The notes under the pieces are model-generated. The model was not told the DNA's origin. It saw only the letters and a list, made by a program, of their open reading frames with translations, and made no database searches. The translations under genes and the position numbers were made by a program. 64,000 nt of DNA from Phaeobacter sp. 11ANDIMAR09 (GTDB lineage: Bacteria > Pseudomonadota > Alphaproteobacteria > Rhodobacterales > Rhodobacteraceae): contig NZ_LIKT01000007.1 of NCBI RefSeq assembly GCF_001294455.1, positions 124,001 through 188,000 of the forward strand. The letters are read 5' to 3'. Shown here in pieces: positions 11,224 to 20,672 of the stretch (the stretch's first letter is position 1; every line of letters begins with the position of its first letter).

Positions 11224-12746
11224 TAGCGCAGCTCCTCGGGCATTTTCAGGGGTTTCTTGGAGCCGCCAAACATCGAGCCTTTGCTGATACCGGGCGAGCA
11301 GCCATTGGTATCGGTAAAGCCGCAACCGCCGCGCAGGTCATAGGCCTCTTCGACCTGTTCCCGGTGGGTGGTTGGGATCACAAAGCGATCCTCATAATCC
11401 GCCAGAGCCATGATTTTATACATGTCCTCGATCATGGCGGAATCGAGACCGACCTTTTTGGCCACGGCCTCATCGCGCACACCGTCGATGGTTTTGGCCC
11501 GCATGTAGGACCGCATCGCCAGCATCCGTTCCAGCGCCAGGGCAACGGGTTCCTCGTCACCTGCGGTCAACATATTTGCGAGGTAGCGCAGCGGGATCCG
11601 CAGGTTACGCACATCGGGCATGGCGCCATCCATGCCGATCGCGCCAGCTTCGGCCGCGTTCTGGATCGGCGACAGTGGCGGGATGTACCAGACCATCGGC
11701 AGAGTGCGATATTCGGGGTGCAGCGGGAAGGCCACTTTCCACTCCATCGCCATTTTCCAGATCGGGCTTTCCTGTGCCGATTTGATCCAGTCTTCGGGGA
11801 TGCCATCGGCGCGGGCGGTTGCAATCACCTGCGGATCGTTGGGATCCAGAAAGACATCCAGCTGGGCGTCATAAAGATCGGTTGTGGCGGGCGCATTTGC
11901 CGCCGCGTCGATCTTATCCGCATCATAGAGCATCACGCCCAGATACCGGATCCTGCCCACGCAGGTCTCGGAACAGACAGTTGGGTTGCCGCTCTCGATC
12001 CGGGGATAGCACAGGGTGCATTTCTCGGATTTGCCGCTCTGCCAGTTGTAGTAGATCTTCTTGTAGGGACAGCCCGAGACACACATCCGCCAGCCACGGC
12101 ATTTTTCCTGGTCGATCAGGACGATGCCGTCTTCTTCGCGTTTGTAGATCGCAGCCGACGGGCAGGATGCCGCGCAGGCCGGGTTCAGACAGTGCTCACA
12201 CAGACGGGGGAGATACATCATGAATGTATTCTCATATTCCCCGTAGATCTCCTTTTGGATTCCCTCAAAGTTGTAGTCTTCCGACCGCTTTGCGAATTCA
12301 CCACCCAGGATTTCTTCCCAGTTTGGCCCCTTGTTGATCTTCTCCATGCGCTCGCCGGTGATCTTGGACCGGGGGCGTGCGGTGGGGAAGGCCTCCAGTT
12401 CAGGCGCCGACTTCAGGTGGTCATAGTCAAAGTCAAACGGCTCATAATAGTCGTCGATCTCAGGCAGATCCGGGTTGCCAAAGATATTCGACAGGATCCG
12501 CCATTTCGACCCCTGCTTGGGCTGGAGCTTGCCCGCTCGGGTCCGCTCCCAACCGCCGTTCCAGCGGTCCTGGTTTTCCCAATCAGTGGGATAACCCGTG
12601 CCTGGCTTGGTTTCGACATTGTTGAACCAGGCGTATTCGACACCGTCGCGGCTGGTCCAGACGTTCTTACAAGTGACAGAGCATGTGTGGCACCCGATGC
12701 ATTTATCGAGGTTCAGCACCATACCGATTTGAGCGCGTACTCTCAT
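11223..12746 (-). CDS. narH: Respiratory nitrate reductase beta subunit NarH
   Basis: Iron-sulfur subunit carrying electrons from NarI to NarG, on the cytoplasmic face. 507 aa, normal length. Four cysteine clusters are visible: CIGCHTCSVTC (~18), CEHCLNPACAASCP (~183), CRGWRMCVSGCP (~216) and CTLCYPRIESGNPTVCSETC (~242). The Trp in CRGWRMC is the substitution that makes this centre 3Fe-4S in NarH. The start overlaps the narG stop by 4 nt, and the stop overlaps narJ. Confidence 0.97.
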   Translation of the reverse strand: MRVRAQIGMVLNLDKCIGCHTCSVTCKNVWTSRDGVEYAWFNNVETKPGTGYPTDWENQDRWNGGWERTRAGKLQPKQGSKWRILSNIFGNPDLPEIDDYYEPFDFDYDHLKSAPELEAFPTARPRSKITGERMEKINKGPNWEEILGGEFAKRSEDYNFEGIQKEIYGEYENTFMMYLPRLCEHCLNPACAASCPSAAIYKREEDGIVLIDQEKCRGWRMCVSGCPYKKIYYNWQSGKSEKCTLCYPRIESGNPTVCSETCVGRIRYLGVMLYDADKIDAAANAPATTDLYDAQLDVFLDPNDPQVIATARADGIPEDWIKSAQESPIWKMAMEWKVAFPLHPEYRTLPMVWYIPPLSPIQNAAEAGAIGMDGAMPDVRNLRIPLRYLANMLTAGDEEPVALALERMLAMRSYMRAKTIDGVRDEAVAKKVGLDSAMIEDMYKIMALADYEDRFVIPTTHREQVEEAYDLRGGCGFTDTNGCSPGISKGSMFGGSKKPLKMPEELR

Positions 12747-15700
12747 TCTGCTGCCTCCTTCTGGGTCGCTTCCCGGTCGAGCCAGTCGACCTTTTTCATC
12801 TTGCGCACGACAACAAACTCATCGCGGTTGGCCCCCACGGTGCCGTAGTAGTTAAAGCCGTAAGACTGCTGCGCGTAGCCACCGATCATATGGGTGGGTT
12901 TCAGAACGGTCCGGGTCACAGAGTTGTGGATCCCGCCACGATGGCCGGTCTTTTCAGAGCCGGGCGTGTTCACGATTTTCTCCTGGGCGTGGTACATGAA
13001 GGTGGTGCCATCCTTCATCCGCTGCGACACCACCGCCCGCGCCGTCAGGGCACCATTGGTGTTGTAGAGCTCGATCCAGTCGTTATCCTTGATGTCGGCT
13101 TTTTTTGCGTCGGTTTCAGACAGCCAGACCACCGGGCCGCCGCGGTTCAGCGTCAGCATCAGCAAGTTGTCGGAATAGGTCGAGTGGATGCCCCATTTCT
13201 GGTGGGGTGTGATGAAGTTCAACACCAGGTTATCGCCATCGTCCTGCACGTCCCTCGTGATGGTTTTCAAATCCACCGGAGGCCGGTAGGACATGAAGCC
13301 TTCGCCAAAGGCGCGCATCCAGAGGTGATCCTGATACAGCTGCTGACGACCGGTGAGGGTCCGCCATGGGATCAGCTCATGCACGTTGGTGTAGCCGGCG
13401 TTGTAGCAGACCTTCTCGCTTTCCAGACCGGACCAGGTCGGGGAGGAGATGATCTTGCGCGGTTGCGCCGCAATATCGCGGAAGCGGATCTTTTCGTCTT
13501 CCTTGGGCAGCGCCAGATGGGTGTGGTCCATCCCGGTGTTCTGCGACAGCGCATCCCAGGCCTTGACGGCGACCTCACCATTGGTTTCTGGCGCTAGCAT
13601 CAGAACCACCTCGGTGGCGTCAATGTCACTGACGATCTTGGCACAGCCCTTGGCCGGTCCTTCGGCCCATTCGCCGTTCAACTCGCGCAGGTGCTGCACT
13701 TCGTGTTCGGTGTTCCAGGTGATGCCCTTGCCGCCATTGCCCAGCTTATCCATGAGCGGACCCAGCGCCACAAAGCGGTCGTAGATCGCTGTGTAGTCGC
13801 GCTCGACGGGGATGTAGTTTGGCGCGGTCTTGCCTGGGATCAGGTCGCATTCGCCCTTTTTCCAGTCTTTGACCTGATCCTGCGCCAGTTCCGCCGGGGT
13901 GTCGTGCAGCAGAGGCAGCGCAACAATATCGGTTTCCTGCCCCAGGATCTCAGGCGCAACCTCCTGCACCTTTTTGGCGATGGATTTGAAGATCTCCCAG
14001 TCGGATTTGCTCTCGTAGGCCGGATCCACTGCGGCCTGCAGCGGGTGGATAAACGGGTGCATATCCGAGGTATTGAGATCGTTCTTCTCATACCACGAGG
14101 CGGTGGGCAGCACGATATCGGAATAAACCGCAGTGGTGCTCATCCGGAAGTCGATAGTGACCAGCAGGTCGAGTTTGCCGCGCGGGCCTTCCTCGTGCCA
14201 TTTGGCCTCTTTCGGCAGTTGCCGCCCTTCTTCGCCAAGATCCTTCCCCATGACGCCATGATCAGTCCCCAAGAGGTGCTTGAGGAAGTATTCATGGCCC
14301 TTACCGGAGGACCCCAACAGGTTGGAACGCCAGACAAAGAGGTTGCGCGGCCAGTTTTCTGGTGCATCCGGGTCTTCGCAGGACATTTCCAATTCGCCAG
14401 ACTTCAACTGCTCCGCCACATAGGTCGGGATATCCTTGCCTGCCTCTTTGGCCTGTTTGGCCACTTCCAGCGGGTTGGTTTTCAGCTGTGGTGCAGAGGG
14501 CAACCAGCCCATACGCTCGGCGCGGACGTTATAGTCGATGAGGTTGATGTCCCAATCGCCCGCAGGGGCGGTTGGCGACAGGATCTCATCGGCCTCCAAG
14601 GTCTCATAGCGCCACTGATCCGAGTGGGCATACCAGGCCGAGGTGGAGTTCATGTGACGCGGTGGACGACCCCAATCAAGGGCAAAGGCCAGCGGCTGCC
14701 AGCCGGTTTGTGGTCGCAGTTTTTCCTGGCCCACGTAGTGCGCCCAGCCACCGCCGGATTGACCCACACAGCCACACATGACCAGCATGTTGATGACACC
14801 ACGGTAGTTCATGTCCATGTGGTACCAGTGGTTCATCGCAGCGCCAATGATGACCATGGACTTGCCTTCGGTCTTTTCAGCGTTCTGCGCAAACTCGCGG
14901 GCAACGTGGATGATCTTATCCCGGCTGACGCCGGTGATCTTTTCAGCCCAGGCAGGGGTGCCGGGCATCTCGTCGTCGTAGTCTTTGGCAACCCAGTCAC
15001 CGCCCAGGTTCCGGTCGAGACCGTAGTTGGCGCAGTAAAGATCAAAGACCGTGGCGACCTGGATTTCGCCCTCAGCGGTTTTGATGGTTTTGACCGGGAT
15101 ATTGCGGGTCAGAACATCGGGGTGATCCGCGTCTGTTGCAAAGGCCTCGGTTGCCTCGCCACCAAAGTAGGGGAAGTCCACACCCAGCACATCATCATGA
15201 TCTTCTTCGAGAACCAGCGACATTTTCAGGGTGGTGTCGGCATCCTTGGCTTTTTCCTGCAGGTTCCATTCGCCGTCTTCGCCCCAGCGATAGCCGATCG
15301 ACCCATTAGGCGCGACCAGACCACCTGTCGCCTCGTCCCAGGCGATGGTTTTCCATTCCGGGTTATCCTCTTCCCCCAGCTTGCCATCCAGATCATCGGC
15401 GCGCAGGAAACGGCCCGGAATGAGACGGCCATCTTTTTCTTCCAGCTTCACTAGCATGGGGAAGTCGGAATACTTGCGGCAGTAGTTTTCAAAATACTCG
15501 GCCTGACGGTCGAGGTGGAATTCGCGCAGGATCACATGGCCAAAGGCCATGCCCAGCGCCGCATCGGTGCCCTGTTTGACGTTCAGCCAGACATCGCCAA
15601 ATTTGGCAGCCTCGGAATAGTCTGGGCAGATGACGGCGGACTTTGTGCCGCGATAGCGGGCTTCGGTGTAGAAATGCGCATCCGGTGTCCGGGTCTGTGG

Positions 15701-16471
15701 CACGTTGGAGCCCCAGAGCAGCAGATAGCCAGAATTGTACCAATCAGCCGATTCAGGCACATCGGTCTGCTCGCCCCAGATCATTGGCGAGGCTGGCGGC
15801 AGATCGCAGTACCAGTCGTAGAAGGACATGCAGACGCCGCCCATCAGCGACAGATAGCGCGAACCGGCCGCGTAAGAGATCATCGACATCGCGGGGATCG
15901 GCGAGAAGCCAAAGATCCGGTCGGGGCCATAGGTCTTGGTGGTGTAGGAGTTCGCCGCCGCGGTGATCTCGGTCGCTTCATCCCAGGTGGCGCGCACAAA
16001 ACCACCCCTGCCGCGGGTCTCAACATAAGAGGCGCGCAGGATCGGGTCGTTCTGCAGCTTGGTCCAGGCCTCAATCGGGCTCATACTGGCGCGCATCTTG
16101 CGCCAGATCTTCATCAGAGCGCCACGCACCAGTGGGTTTTTCACCCGGTTGGCGGAATAGAGATACCAGCTGTAGCTGGCGCCACGGGCACAGCCGCGTG
16201 GCTCATGGTTGGGCAGGTCCGGGCGGGTCCGGGGATAGTCGGTCTGCTGGGTCTCCCAGGTGACGATCCCGGATTTCACATAGATCTTCCAAGAACAAGA
16301 CCCCGTGCAGTTCACTCCATGGGTGGAACGCACGACCTTATCGTGGCGCCAGCGGTTGCGATATGTGTCTTCCCAGTCGCGGCTTTCACGGGTGACCTGA
16401 CCGTGACCGTTGGAGAACGTCTCAAGTTCTTTGGACTGAAGGAAGTTTAGCCTGTCGAGCAGATGGCTCAT
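12743..16471 (-). CDS. narG: Respiratory nitrate reductase alpha subunit NarG (molybdenum catalytic subunit)
   Basis: Membrane-bound nitrate reductase catalytic subunit; reduces nitrate to nitrite in the cytoplasm with quinol-derived electrons. 1242 aa, very close to the E. coli length. FS0 cluster ligands are H51-x3-C55-x3-C59 and C94 (HGVNCTGSC and GCARG). The Mo-ligand Asp lies in ESADWYNSGYLLLWGSN, followed by VPQTRTPDAHF. The start is the ATG at 16471 with AAGGAGA upstream; the frame remains open far upstream through the narK-narG gap, but that part is not NarG-like. There is no Tat signal beyond the usual vestigial N-terminus. Confidence 0.98.
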   Translation of the reverse strand: MSHLLDRLNFLQSKELETFSNGHGQVTRESRDWEDTYRNRWRHDKVVRSTHGVNCTGSCSWKIYVKSGIVTWETQQTDYPRTRPDLPNHEPRGCARGASYSWYLYSANRVKNPLVRGALMKIWRKMRASMSPIEAWTKLQNDPILRASYVETRGRGGFVRATWDEATEITAAANSYTTKTYGPDRIFGFSPIPAMSMISYAAGSRYLSLMGGVCMSFYDWYCDLPPASPMIWGEQTDVPESADWYNSGYLLLWGSNVPQTRTPDAHFYTEARYRGTKSAVICPDYSEAAKFGDVWLNVKQGTDAALGMAFGHVILREFHLDRQAEYFENYCRKYSDFPMLVKLEEKDGRLIPGRFLRADDLDGKLGEEDNPEWKTIAWDEATGGLVAPNGSIGYRWGEDGEWNLQEKAKDADTTLKMSLVLEEDHDDVLGVDFPYFGGEATEAFATDADHPDVLTRNIPVKTIKTAEGEIQVATVFDLYCANYGLDRNLGGDWVAKDYDDEMPGTPAWAEKITGVSRDKIIHVAREFAQNAEKTEGKSMVIIGAAMNHWYHMDMNYRGVINMLVMCGCVGQSGGGWAHYVGQEKLRPQTGWQPLAFALDWGRPPRHMNSTSAWYAHSDQWRYETLEADEILSPTAPAGDWDINLIDYNVRAERMGWLPSAPQLKTNPLEVAKQAKEAGKDIPTYVAEQLKSGELEMSCEDPDAPENWPRNLFVWRSNLLGSSGKGHEYFLKHLLGTDHGVMGKDLGEEGRQLPKEAKWHEEGPRGKLDLLVTIDFRMSTTAVYSDIVLPTASWYEKNDLNTSDMHPFIHPLQAAVDPAYESKSDWEIFKSIAKKVQEVAPEILGQETDIVALPLLHDTPAELAQDQVKDWKKGECDLIPGKTAPNYIPVERDYTAIYDRFVALGPLMDKLGNGGKGITWNTEHEVQHLRELNGEWAEGPAKGCAKIVSDIDATEVVLMLAPETNGEVAVKAWDALSQNTGMDHTHLALPKEDEKIRFRDIAAQPRKIISSPTWSGLESEKVCYNAGYTNVHELIPWRTLTGRQQLYQDHLWMRAFGEGFMSYRPPVDLKTITRDVQDDGDNLVLNFITPHQKWGIHSTYSDNLLMLTLNRGGPVVWLSETDAKKADIKDNDWIELYNTNGALTARAVVSQRMKDGTTFMYHAQEKIVNTPGSEKTGHRGGIHNSVTRTVLKPTHMIGGYAQQSYGFNYYGTVGANRDEFVVVRKMKKVDWLDREATQKEAAE

Positions 16472-16511
16472 GGGGTCTCTCCTTGGGATAGCGGATGGAT
16501 TGGCGGGCTTG

Positions 16512-16534
16512 CCCCGGCCAGCCTGTGGCCAGGG
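16512..16534 (-). other. Intercistronic stem-loop between the second narK gene and narG
   Basis: Inverted repeat CCCCGGCCA / TGGCCAGGG around a 5-base loop (GCCTG), with one mismatch, in the 82-bp gap before narG. There is no T-tract, so it is more likely an mRNA processing or stability element than a terminator. Confidence 0.4.
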
Positions 16535-16553
16535 CGGGCGGGCTTTTGGCTCA

Positions 16554-18161
16554 TCAGGGGTTCTTGATGTAGGCGCCCGGGCGCAGGTAGAACCACCAGT
16601 TGATCGCGATGCAGACGCCGTAGAAGATGGCAAAACCGTAGAGCGCATACTCTGGGGTTGCGGCTTTGATCTGTTCCCCAAACACTTTGGGGATGATGAA
16701 GGCGCCGTAGGCGGCCACAGCGGCGGTCCACCCCAGAACCGGGCCAGCCTGTTCTTTGTTGAAAGCCACAGCGATGGTGCGGAAGGTCGAACCATTGCCG
16801 ATACCTGTGGCGGCAAACAGGATCAGGAACAGCACCATGAAGGGGAAGAAATACTGCTCAGGAGTTGCCGAGACATAGGCCTGCTTGAGGAAGTAGGCCA
16901 CACCCAGGGCCGAAGCCACCATGACAATTGAGATCCACTGCGTGACCCGGGCACCGCCCAGTTTGTCAGCCATCATGCCGCCAATGGGACGGATCAAGGC
17001 GCCGATGAAGGGGCCCATCCAGGCATACATCAAGGCAGATGGGCCATTGGGGTTGGCAAGGTCATGGGTCATGACGCCATCGACTTCGACGTGGCTAAAG
17101 CCAAAGACCACTTTGATCGCCAGGGCAAAGGTCGCCGCATAACCGATGAAGGAGCCAAAGGTCATGGTGTAGATGACGGTCATTGCCCAGGTGTGCTTGT
17201 TGCCAAAGATCTTGTACTGACGGCTGAGGTTCTGACCGATCTGACCGGGGATCAGCTTTAGCAAAAACACGGTCAGCGCGATGACGATGGGCAGCACGAT
17301 CCACTTCGAGATCATGAAGCCGGACCCGCCCACCTTGGCGGGCAGCATCAGCCACAGACCAAAGGCCGCTGTCACAAACCCAATAAGCAGCATGAAAGTG
17401 ATGGTCGAAAAGGCACCAACAGGGCTGGGAATATCCGGGCTGACGTGCGCGTCGCGGATGTTGTTCATGCCGAACCAACCGGCAAAGGCAAGCGGGATCA
17501 GGGCCAACAACCAGACGTAGCCAGCGTTATGGATATAGGTCTCGGTCCCTGCGGGGATCTTACCGATCAGCGTGCCGGAGGTGTTTTCAAGGATCATTGG
17601 CTCGCCGCCAAACAGACCAAATGTCATCACCAGCGGAATAACGATCTGCATGGTGGTCACACCAAAGTTGCCCAGACCCGCGTTCATGCCCAGCGCATAG
17701 CCCTGCACCTTTTTGGGGTAGAAAAACGAGATGTTGGACATCGAGGAGGAGAAGTTACCGCCCCCAATCCCCGACAGGAAGGCCAGCACCTGGAACTGCC
17801 AGAGCGGCGTGTCAGGGTTTTGCAGCGCAATACCGGCGCCCACAGCGGGGATCATCAGCAGGGCAGTCGTAAAAAAGATGGTGTTTCGTCCTCCAGCGAT
17901 ACGGATGAAAAAGGTCGACGGGATCCGCAGGGTCGCGCCGGTCAGACCGGCAATCGCCGCCAGGGTAAACAGCTCTGACTTTTCAAAGGCAAAGCCGAGG
18001 TTGATCATCTGAACGGTGATGATGCCCCAGTAGAGCCACACCGCAAAACCACACAGCAGCGAGGGGATCGAAATCCACAGGTTACGAGTGGCGATAGCTT
18101 TCCCTGTAGAGGCCCAATAGCTCTCGTCCTCTGGGGTGTAATTTCTTAGGTCTTGTCCCAC
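16554..18161 (-). CDS. narK: Nitrate/nitrite transporter, NarK family (second carrier)
   Basis: MFS carrier with about 12 membrane helices, 535 aa. Seen: ITVQMINLGFAFEKSELFTL near the N-terminus, IRIAGGRNTIF, and GIGGGNFSSSMSNISFFYPK (~136-155), the nitrate-signature type segment of the NNP family. A second signature-like region is ATGIGNGSTFRTIAVAF (~452). GTG start with AGGAGG 8 nt upstream. It resembles the NarK2-type nitrate/nitrite antiporter; in Paracoccus the two carrier types are fused into one protein, while here they are separate genes 60 bp apart. Which of the two is the proton symporter and which the antiporter is not proven here. Confidence 0.9.
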   Translation of the reverse strand: MGQDLRNYTPEDESYWASTGKAIATRNLWISIPSLLCGFAVWLYWGIITVQMINLGFAFEKSELFTLAAIAGLTGATLRIPSTFFIRIAGGRNTIFFTTALLMIPAVGAGIALQNPDTPLWQFQVLAFLSGIGGGNFSSSMSNISFFYPKKVQGYALGMNAGLGNFGVTTMQIVIPLVMTFGLFGGEPMILENTSGTLIGKIPAGTETYIHNAGYVWLLALIPLAFAGWFGMNNIRDAHVSPDIPSPVGAFSTITFMLLIGFVTAAFGLWLMLPAKVGGSGFMISKWIVLPIVIALTVFLLKLIPGQIGQNLSRQYKIFGNKHTWAMTVIYTMTFGSFIGYAATFALAIKVVFGFSHVEVDGVMTHDLANPNGPSALMYAWMGPFIGALIRPIGGMMADKLGGARVTQWISIVMVASALGVAYFLKQAYVSATPEQYFFPFMVLFLILFAATGIGNGSTFRTIAVAFNKEQAGPVLGWTAAVAAYGAFIIPKVFGEQIKAATPEYALYGFAIFYGVCIAINWWFYLRPGAYIKNP

Positions 18162-18221
18162 GTTATTTCCTCCTCGTCATGAGGTTGCGACAGGCCGAGG
18201 GTGGCCCGTCCTTATTAGAAT

Positions 18222-19640
18222 TCAGGATTTAGGGGCTTCGGGGTGCTGGGCGTTCCATTGCTCCACCACAGCAACCGACTGCGCTAGGGCCGCGTTGGCG
18301 CGCTCCGCACGGACCCGCAGTGCGTCCAGAGAGGCCGCCTCGAAGTTGGCTTTCTCCTCTTCTTCCTGCGCCTCAGAGAAACGGACAAAGAAGGCAAGAA
18401 CCGAGGCGCAGGCGACAGTGACACCAATGACAAAGAAGACATCGGGCCAGTCCATCGCGCCCTTGAACAAGAAGCCCGCGGCCACTGCACCGGCGTTACC
18501 GCCCGCACCCACCACACCGGCAACCGCACCAAGTGCCTTTTTGTTGATGAAGGGAACCACCGAATAGGTCGCGCCTTCGGCCATCTGAGTGAAGAGCGAG
18601 AAGATGATCAGCATCGGCAGCGCCAGAAACAGCACCTGCATCTGGCTGAACACCATCAAGGCACAGCCTTCACCCAGCAACACGATGAAGAGCCAGAAGC
18701 TGCGCCCCTTGAGACCCCAAAGCGCGCCAAAGTTGTCGCCAAAGATACCGCCCAGGGTGCGGGCAAAGATGTTCATCAGCCCAAAGGAGGCTGCAACACC
18801 ACCCGCAGCCACCAGGCTCAGGTCGAAGTAGTCATAGAAATAGAGCGCCGCGACATTGTTGACGGTGAGCTCGATGCCAAAGCAGGCACCATAGATCAGG
18901 AACAGGATCCAGACCCGGTAGTCTGCCATCGCCCGAAAGTAATCCGCGGTGACCGATTTTTTCGGTGGCAGTTTGCCCTGCTCGCGCAACTCCTTGTAGT
19001 TTCCTTCGGGCGCATCCTGGGTCAGGAAGTAATAGGCGATGCCGACCACAAAGATCACAGCACCTACAACCATCATGGACAGGCGCCAGCCAACGGCCTC
19101 AGAAAACCCAAAGCCAACCACAAAGACCGAAAACACCATGGGCATGGCAAACTGGGTTACACCGCCACCTAGGTTGCCCCAACCGGCGGAGGTCGCATTG
19201 GCGGTGCCCACCACATTTGGGGCGAACATGACGGTGGTATGGTACTGGGTGATCACAAAGGCCGCGCCGATGATGCCGATCAGCAGGCGAAAGAACAGGA
19301 AGGTCTCAAAGCTGTCCGCCAGACCGATGCCGGCCACCGGAAAGGCCCCAAAGATCAACAGATAGGTATAGGACAGCCTGGGGCCAATCCGGTCACAGAG
19401 CCAGCCGATGAAGAAGCGGGCAAAGACCGTCACCGCCACCGAAGCAATGATCGACCAGCCCACCTGGGATTTGGTCAGTTGCAGTTCGTCGCGCACGATG
19501 ATCATCAGCGGCGCGATTCCGAACCAGGCGAAGAAGCAGGAGAAGAAGGCAAACCATGTCATGTGGAAGGTGCGGATTTGCACCATCTTCACGTTGAAGA
19601 AGTTTCCCCAGAGACTGGTTGCCTTGTTTTGAATTTCCAT
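18222..19640 (-). CDS. narK: Nitrate transporter, NarK family (first carrier)
   Basis: MFS carrier with about 12 helices, 472 aa. It begins MEIQNKATSLWGNFFNVKMV with a long amphipathic lead before helix 1 (MTWFAFFSCFFAWFGIAPLM). The signature loop VGTANATSAGWGNLGGGVTQ (~144-163) is the NNP-family nitrate motif, with AGVVGAGGNAGAVAAGF (~385) as the second. The C-terminus carries an acidic/Ala-rich helical tail (~430-472), probably coiled. The start has GGAGGGA upstream. First gene of the nar operon, 80 bp downstream of an FNR-type box. Probably NarK1-type (nitrate/proton symport), by resemblance only. Confidence 0.9.
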   Translation of the reverse strand: MEIQNKATSLWGNFFNVKMVQIRTFHMTWFAFFSCFFAWFGIAPLMIIVRDELQLTKSQVGWSIIASVAVTVFARFFIGWLCDRIGPRLSYTYLLIFGAFPVAGIGLADSFETFLFFRLLIGIIGAAFVITQYHTTVMFAPNVVGTANATSAGWGNLGGGVTQFAMPMVFSVFVVGFGFSEAVGWRLSMMVVGAVIFVVGIAYYFLTQDAPEGNYKELREQGKLPPKKSVTADYFRAMADYRVWILFLIYGACFGIELTVNNVAALYFYDYFDLSLVAAGGVAASFGLMNIFARTLGGIFGDNFGALWGLKGRSFWLFIVLLGEGCALMVFSQMQVLFLALPMLIIFSLFTQMAEGATYSVVPFINKKALGAVAGVVGAGGNAGAVAAGFLFKGAMDWPDVFFVIGVTVACASVLAFFVRFSEAQEEEEKANFEAASLDALRVRAERANAALAQSVAVVEQWNAQHPEAPKS

Positions 19641-19719
19641 CGGTGTCCCTCCGAATTTTACGAAAGACCCGCTCAGGCGAGTTTGGAGGCAGACCTGCGC
19701 CCTTAATGACCAAGGGAGT

Positions 19720-19733
19720 TTGATCCAGATCAT
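19720..19733 (-). promoter_or_regulatory. FNR/NarR-type box upstream of the nar operon
   Basis: TTGAT-CCAG-ATCAT differs from the Crp/Fnr-family consensus TTGAT-N4-ATCAA at one base. Its centre is about 87 bp upstream of the first narK start. If bound at -41.5 it places transcription start near 19685 with a leader of about 45 nt, which is plausible. Confidence 0.65.
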
Positions 19734-19834
19734 GAAATCCAAATAAATGTAGCAAAATAAATGACTTAACGAAATTTGTCAGGTCAAAACCAGCCAGAGA
19801 TCAAGGCAGATTGGGCGATGCTGCAAGCGGGCAG

Positions 19835-19848
19835 TTGACATTTATCAA
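19835..19848 (+). promoter_or_regulatory. Second FNR/NarR-type box, proximal to narR
   Basis: TTGAC-ATTT-ATCAA, one mismatch to the TTGAT-N4-ATCAA consensus. Read toward narR, a -41.5 centre would put transcription start near 19883, just before the narR start codon, fitting autoregulation. It could also act as an upstream site for the nar operon. Confidence 0.6.
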
Positions 19849-19898
19849 GTGAATGCGCGATCAACAGAGATGAAAATACTCAGCTGGTGACGCTAGGC

Positions 19899-20591
19899 AT
19901 GCCCGATTCATACACAAAAGAAGTACGGGATCTGCACCTGTTTTCCGACATGGAAGACCAGCATTTTCAAAGCCTTATTCGCGCGGCCTATGTGCAGAAC
20001 TTTCCGCCTCAGATCGAATTGATTTCAGAGGGCGACCCCAGTGATTTCCTGCATATTCTGCTCACCGGCTCTGTCGATCTGTTTTCCAGCTGGAACGAGC
20101 GCGAAACCAGCATGGCCACGGTGCGGCCGGTCTCGACCTTCATTCTGGCTGCCTCGGTACGGGAGGCTCCCTATCTGATGTCAGCCCGCACCATGGAGAA
20201 AAGCCGCATCATGCTGATCCCCAGCCAGAACGTGCGCGAGGTCTTTGCTCAGGACGGGCAATTTGCCCGGGCCATCGTCGATGAGCTGGCCCAATGCTAC
20301 CGCGGTGTCATCAAGAACACCAAGGATCTGAAACTGCGCACCTCACTCGAACGGCTGGCCAACTACCTGTTGCGTGAACAGCTACGCAGCGGCGGCGGCG
20401 CGAGTTTTCGGCTGGAGGCCGAGAAACGCCGTCTGGCCTCGTTTCTGGGCATGACCTCGGAAAATCTCAGCCGGGCCTTCAAAGGTCTGCGCCCCTATGG
20501 GGTGACGGTGACTGGCAAGCAGATCACCATCACCAACCAGGCGGATCTTGAAGGCTTTGCCAAGCCCCACCCGCTGATCGACGAGCGCTAA
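19899..20591 (+). CDS. narR: Crp/Fnr-family regulator, NarR-type, lacking iron-sulfur cysteines
   Basis: Transcription factor divergent from the nar operon. About 230 aa: cyclic-nucleotide-like beta barrel (~10-125) and a winged helix (~150-215) with recognition helix TSENLSRAF, which keeps the E--SR contacts that read FNR-type half sites. The N-terminus lacks the Cys cluster of FNR, so oxygen is not sensed through 4Fe-4S; only one Cys is seen, inside the dimer helix. NarR of Paracoccus, which activates nar genes in response to nitrate/nitrite, has the same properties and position. I prefer the ATG at 19899 (GGTGA 8 nt upstream) to a GTG at 19887. DNR/NNR-type NO sensing is the alternative. 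Confidence 0.82.
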   Translation: MPDSYTKEVRDLHLFSDMEDQHFQSLIRAAYVQNFPPQIELISEGDPSDFLHILLTGSVDLFSSWNERETSMATVRPVSTFILAASVREAPYLMSARTMEKSRIMLIPSQNVREVFAQDGQFARAIVDELAQCYRGVIKNTKDLKLRTSLERLANYLLREQLRSGGGASFRLEAEKRRLASFLGMTSENLSRAFKGLRPYGVTVTGKQITITNQADLEGFAKPHPLIDER

Positions 20592-20672
20592 CCGCCGGTC
20601 TCTGTCGGTCTCTGCCCGCCCCGCCTGCGGCGGCGCGGTTGCTGTCTAAAAGCCTCTCACCTATTGCCCCAA

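Noticed and set aside
11037-12848. Plus-strand frame of about 600 codons across narH and narJ
   Set aside because: Antisense to narH/narJ, whose motifs are intact; no family resemblance.
13691-15454. Plus-strand frame of about 587 codons inside narG
   Set aside because: Antisense to the strongly conserved NarG sequence; a side effect of high GC content.
20621-20633. Short hairpin CCGCC-TGC-GGCGG after narR as a terminator
   Set aside because: Stem is only 5 bp and not followed by T residues; such pairs are common by chance in GC-rich DNA.
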